A stretch of 8,286 nucleotides of DNA. Source: an uncultured Chitinophagaceae bacterium. Lineage in GTDB: Bacteria; Bacteroidota; Bacteroidia; Chitinophagales; Chitinophagaceae. Shown one piece after another: positions 6,252 through 8,286 of this stretch. The position numbers and the translations under genes are program-made. The stretch lies in assembly GCA_903832075.1 (NCBI GenBank), contig CAILAF010000187.1:1-8286 (forward strand). Reading direction: 5' to 3'. Positions within the stretch are counted from its first letter, which is position 1. Each line of letters starts with the position of its first letter. The notes under the pieces are model-generated. The model was given only the letters and a program-made list of their open reading frames with translations. It had not been told where the DNA came from and made no database searches.

Positions 6252-6962
6252 TTATTTTTTCAACTTCCTCAATTGTTGCAGCAATGCCCGTAAATCCTTT
6301 GGCAGCGGTGCTTCAAAAGCAAAGGATTGATTATTGAGAACAAATTTTAATTGATAAGAATGCAGTGCTAATCTGGAAAGCATTGGTCTTTCTTCATCTT
6401 CTTTTTTAGATAATTTAAATTTTCTTTTGATAGAAGATAATAAAATTGGTTTTGCATCGCCATAAATTTCATCGCACACAATGGAGTTACCCAAGTGTTT
6501 CATGTGCACACGAATTTGATGTGTTCTTCCGGTATGAATTTGAAATTGTAACCAGGAAAATATTTTAAAATTCTCCAGCACTTCATATTCCGTTACAGAT
6601 GCTTTCCCTTTTTGATCGGTAATCATGATACCCAATTTTGTTGGGTGTTCCATTATGGGGGCATCAATAATTCCTTTTTCATTTATCAATGAACCATACA
6701 CCAATCCCTGATAATATTTTTCTACTTCTCTTCCTTCAAATAATTGCGATAATTGTTTGTGAGTTATTTCATCTTTTGCAAATACAATTAATCCGCTGGT
6801 GTTTTTATCTAAGCGATGCACAGTAAATATTTCACCGTACTTTTCTTTCAATAAAATTTTTAATGAAACTTCTTTACCAAATCTGTCAGGAATAGAAAAT
6901 AAACCGGAAGGTTTATTGATCACTACAAATTGATCGTTCTCGAAAATGATATCCAATTGCAT
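6252..6962 (-). CDS. RluA-type RNA pseudouridine synthase
   Basis: A 236-aa enzyme isomerising uridine to pseudouridine in rRNA or tRNA. Motif I is 'PSGLFSIPD' (18-26). Motif II 'HRLDKNTSGLIVFAKD' (49-64) holds the catalytic aspartate D52. Motif III is 'QIHTGRTHQIRVHMKHLG' (141-158), with the usual 'GDEIYG' replaced by 'CDEIYG'. This is the RluA/RluC/RluD/TruC family; there is no N-terminal S4 domain, so it is closer in layout to the short RluA or TruC forms. The target uridine cannot be assigned. The start ATG at 6962 gives the normal N-terminus 'LDIIFENDQFVVINKPSG'. It follows the S4-type pseudouridine synthase gene on the same strand after 32 bases without an evident terminator or promoter, so the two are probably co-transcribed. 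Its TAA directly abuts the TAA of the convergent amidohydrolase gene. Confidence 0.93.
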   Translation of the reverse strand: MQLDIIFENDQFVVINKPSGLFSIPDRFGKEVSLKILLKEKYGEIFTVHRLDKNTSGLIVFAKDEITHKQLSQLFEGREVEKYYQGLVYGSLINEKGIIDAPIMEHPTKLGIMITDQKGKASVTEYEVLENFKIFSWLQFQIHTGRTHQIRVHMKHLGNSIVCDEIYGDAKPILLSSIKRKFKLSKKEDEERPMLSRLALHSYQLKFVLNNQSFAFEAPLPKDLRALLQQLRKLKK

Positions 6963-6994
6963 TGAAATAAATATTTTTAAAACCGATAAAAAAA

Positions 6995-8002
6995 TTAAAC
7001 AGTTTTTTTATTTTTTGTGAAAGATTGATTGAGGTATTTTAGTAAACGAACTTCTTTTTCTTGTAACATACGCCACTTGCCCCTGTCAACATTTTTCTTT
7101 GTTAAGTTGGCAAACATTACGCGATCTAAATTTTTAACATCATAACCTAAGTGTTCAAATATTCTTCTAACAATTCTATTCTTACCACTATGAATTTCAA
7201 TACCAATAACTGCTTTATCATTTGCATCGGCATAACCAACGCTATCGGCTTTTACAAAACCGTCTTCTAATTGCAAGCCGTTCAATAATGTTTCATAATC
7301 TTTTTTTGCCAATGGTTTATCTAACTTCACTTCATAAATTTTCTTCACTTCAAACGAAGGGTGCGTAAGCTTTTGCGCCAATTCGCCATCATTGGTTAAC
7401 AATAAAACACCGGTGGTATTTCTATCTAATCTTCCTACAGAATATATTCTTTCTTTTGTTGCATTCTTCAATAAATCAAAAACAGTTTTTCTTCCTTCCG
7501 GATCTTTTGCCGTTGTGATATAATCTTTTGGTTTGTTTAATAAAATATAAACAAGATTACGTTGCAGAAATAATTTCTTGCCTTTAACTTTCACATCTTC
7601 GTTACCGCGAACTTTAAAACCCGGTTCATAAATAATATCGCCATTAACGGTAACAAAACCTTTTTTTATTAACTCAGCAGATTCTCTTCTTCCGCAAACA
7701 CCGCAATGTGCAACAAACTTATTTAGAGGCATTAATTCTGATTCTGGTTTCAGGTTGCCGGTTGCCGGTTGCCGGTTTGTTGTTTCTGGTTTGTTGTTAT
7801 CGCTTACCGGAAACTTGTTATTGGAAACTTGAAACTTATTCTCAATTCCTCTAACCTGTTCCCATTTTCTTCTGCGCGCTTCATCGCCTGCTGCGCGTGA
7901 TTCAGCTTTTATTTTTCTTTTTTGCTGACGAATAGCTTCTTTTTTCTTTGCACCTTTTAATTCCGGTTTGATGAATTTCTCGAATGGTTTGTTCGTACTC
8001 AT
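6995..8002 (-). CDS. S4-domain RsuA/RluB-family pseudouridine synthase with basic N-terminal extension
   Basis: A 335-aa rRNA pseudouridine synthase. An S4 RNA-binding domain lies at about 91-140 ('MPLNKFVAHCGVCGRRESAE', 'GFVTVNG'). The catalytic core follows: 'YILLNKPKDYITTAKDPEGR' (152-171), 'SVGRLDRNTTGVLLLTNDGELA' with catalytic D193, 'HPSFEVKKIYEVKL', and 'SGKNRIVRRIFEHLGYDV' (272-289). These identify the RsuA/RluB/RluE/RluF branch; RluB is the most likely relative but the paralogue is not certain. Residues 1-53 are a Lys/Arg-rich tail ('KGAKKKEAIRQQKRKIK', 'EARRRKWEQ'), a common addition in Bacteroidota. Residues about 54-87 are low-complexity sequence encoded by a heptanucleotide repeat array (see separate entry). 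The start is the ATG at 8002. M91 would be an alternative giving a bare S4 enzyme, but the basic tail looks like genuine coding sequence. The RluA-type gene follows 32 bases downstream. Confidence 0.93.
   Translation of the reverse strand: MSTNKPFEKFIKPELKGAKKKEAIRQQKRKIKAESRAAGDEARRRKWEQVRGIENKFQVSNNKFPVSDNNKPETTNRQPATGNLKPESELMPLNKFVAHCGVCGRRESAELIKKGFVTVNGDIIYEPGFKVRGNEDVKVKGKKLFLQRNLVYILLNKPKDYITTAKDPEGRKTVFDLLKNATKERIYSVGRLDRNTTGVLLLTNDGELAQKLTHPSFEVKKIYEVKLDKPLAKKDYETLLNGLQLEDGFVKADSVGYADANDKAVIGIEIHSGKNRIVRRIFEHLGYDVKNLDRVMFANLTKKNVDRGKWRMLQEKEVRLLKYLNQSFTKNKKTV
7744..7841. repeat. Degenerate 7-bp tandem repeat array inside the S4 pseudouridine synthase gene
   Basis: Fourteen successive 7-base units can be read without slippage. 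On the plus strand they begin CTGGTTT, CAGGTTG, CCGGTTG, CCGGTTG, CCGGTTT, GTTGTTT, CTGGTTT, with more diverged units such as CCGGAAA, TTGGAAA and CTTGAAA towards 7841. The core unit on the coding strand is about CAACCGG/AAACCAG. Because 7 is not a multiple of 3, three units make a 7-aa period. The translated stretch (residues about 54-87) is Asn/Lys/Pro/Thr-rich, for example 'KPETTNRQPATGNLKPE'. From memory, similar heptamer arrays translated as 'LQPATCN'-like peptides occur in Bacteroidota genomes; that is recollection and was not checked. Confidence 0.8.
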
Positions 8003-8016
8003 GTTATATTGATTTG

Positions 8017-8030
8017 CCGTTTTACAACGG
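8017..8030 (-). promoter_or_regulatory. Small GNRA-capped hairpin in the leader of the S4 pseudouridine synthase gene
   Basis: On the minus strand CCGTT-GTAA-AACGG forms a perfect 5-bp stem with a GUAA (GNRA-type) tetraloop, ending 14 bases before the ATG at 8002. There is no T run after it, so it is not a terminator. If the -7-like box at 8042-8049 is used, it lies near the 5' end of the mRNA and could stabilise it or affect initiation. A function is not shown. Confidence 0.35.
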
Positions 8031-8041
8031 TAGATGAATGA

Positions 8042-8049
8042 CGAAGATA
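8042..8049 (-). promoter_or_regulatory. Candidate -7 box for the pseudouridine synthase operon
   Basis: The minus strand reads TATCTTCG, one mismatch from TAnnTTTG, 39 bases before the ATG and just downstream of the preceding gene's terminator. A -33 TTTG is not seen at the right distance, where the terminator stem lies. A promoter is needed here because the upstream gene is terminated. Confidence 0.28.
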
Positions 8050-8055
8050 ATCTAT

Positions 8056-8093
8056 AAAAAATTAAACCCTTCTTTGATCAGAAAGAAGGGTTT
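8056..8093 (-). terminator. Intrinsic terminator of the Spy-like gene
   Basis: A perfect 12-bp stem is formed by 8064-8075 (AAACCCTTCTTT) and 8082-8093 (AAAGAAGGGTTT), with a 6-base loop. On the minus strand the stem is followed by AATTTTTT (8063 down to 8056). It starts 23 bases past the stop of the Spy-like gene. On the plus strand the hairpin is followed by GAAAAA, so it is directional. Confidence 0.88.
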
Positions 8094-8116
8094 GAAAAAT
8101 ATATGATGTATAAAAA

Positions 8117-8286
8117 TTATCTTCCTATTTGCGGACGATTGGCTTGATTCCATCTTCCCCACATTCCTGCTCTTCTATTTTTTAATAAACTATCTGCTTT
8201 TGTTTGTTGTTCAGGAGTTAAGATTGATTTTACAATTTCTTTTCTTTCTTTATTTAAAGCTTGTAATTGTTCTCTTTTTTGTTCAG
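8117..8286 (-). CDS. Spy/CpxP-like LTxxQ-motif protein, C-terminal part (5' end outside window)
   Basis: An open minus-strand frame enters from the window edge and ends with TAA at 8119-8117, giving 55 complete codons. The peptide starts 'EQKREQLQALNKERKEIVKS', a charged amphipathic helix, followed by 'ILTPEQQTKADSLLKNR', an LTxxQ motif typical of the Spy/CpxP family of periplasmic chaperone-like stress proteins. It ends with an Arg/Trp-rich tail, 'RAGMWGRWNQANRPQIGR'. Bacteroidota carry many small exported proteins of this type, often used in envelope stress or metal response. The signal peptide expected at the N-terminus is outside the window. It is coding because the frame is open to the edge, the residue pattern is helical and coherent, and a strong terminator follows immediately. 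Family assignment rests on one short motif plus helix character. Confidence 0.68.
   Translation of the reverse strand, partial: EQKREQLQALNKERKEIVKSILTPEQQTKADSLLKNRRAGMWGRWNQANRPQIGR

Noticed and set aside
7744..7841. CRISPR-like array
   Set aside because: The period is 7 bp with no spacers, and the array lies inside a coding gene.

Overview
The window looks like ordinary chromosomal DNA from a low-GC member of the Bacteroidota, most likely near Chitinophagaceae/Sphingobacteriia. The reasons are a type IX secretion (T9SS) type B sorting domain on a large exported protein, signal peptides ending in the typical 'SFAQ' or 'TFSQ', AT-rich start regions without Shine-Dalgarno sequences, and -7-like boxes resembling the Bacteroidota TAnnTTTG consensus. 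The genus call is inference; no rRNA or other phylogenetic marker is complete here.

Layout. (1) 2-277, plus: the 3' end of rimM, a 30S ribosome maturation factor. (2) 289-2828, minus: a 691-aa secreted T9SS cargo protein, preceded by a 120-aa exported protein of unknown function. An imperfect hairpin lies between them. (3) 2960-4129, plus: DNA polymerase IV (dinB), divergent from the 120-aa gene across a 131-bp spacer that holds an A/T run and a pure pyrimidine tract. (4) 4221-4859, plus: a Prx6-type 1-Cys peroxiredoxin, closed by a strong intrinsic terminator at 4902-4928. (5) 4986-6251, plus: an exported metal-dependent amidohydrolase of the imidazolonepropionase/Xaa-Pro dipeptidase-like group. 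Its start is placed downstream of the terminator rather than at an in-frame TTG beside it. (6) 6252-8002, minus: two pseudouridine synthases in tandem, one RluA-type and one S4-domain RsuA/RluB-type, probably co-transcribed. (7) 8117-8286, minus: the 3' end of a Spy/CpxP-like (LTxxQ) protein with its own terminator at 8056-8093.

How the genes relate. The gene set is mixed housekeeping: ribosome and rRNA maturation (rimM and two pseudouridine synthases), stress and DNA damage (dinB, peroxiredoxin, Spy-like), and envelope or secreted proteins (T9SS cargo, 120-aa protein, amidohydrolase). Apart from the pseudouridine synthase pair, the genes seem independently transcribed.

I found no mobile element, CRISPR array, tRNA, rRNA or convincing new multi-gene system. 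The most unusual structure is a degenerate 7-bp repeat array of about 98 bp (7744-7841). It lies inside the S4 pseudouridine synthase gene and is translated as a linker between its basic N-terminal tail and S4 domain.
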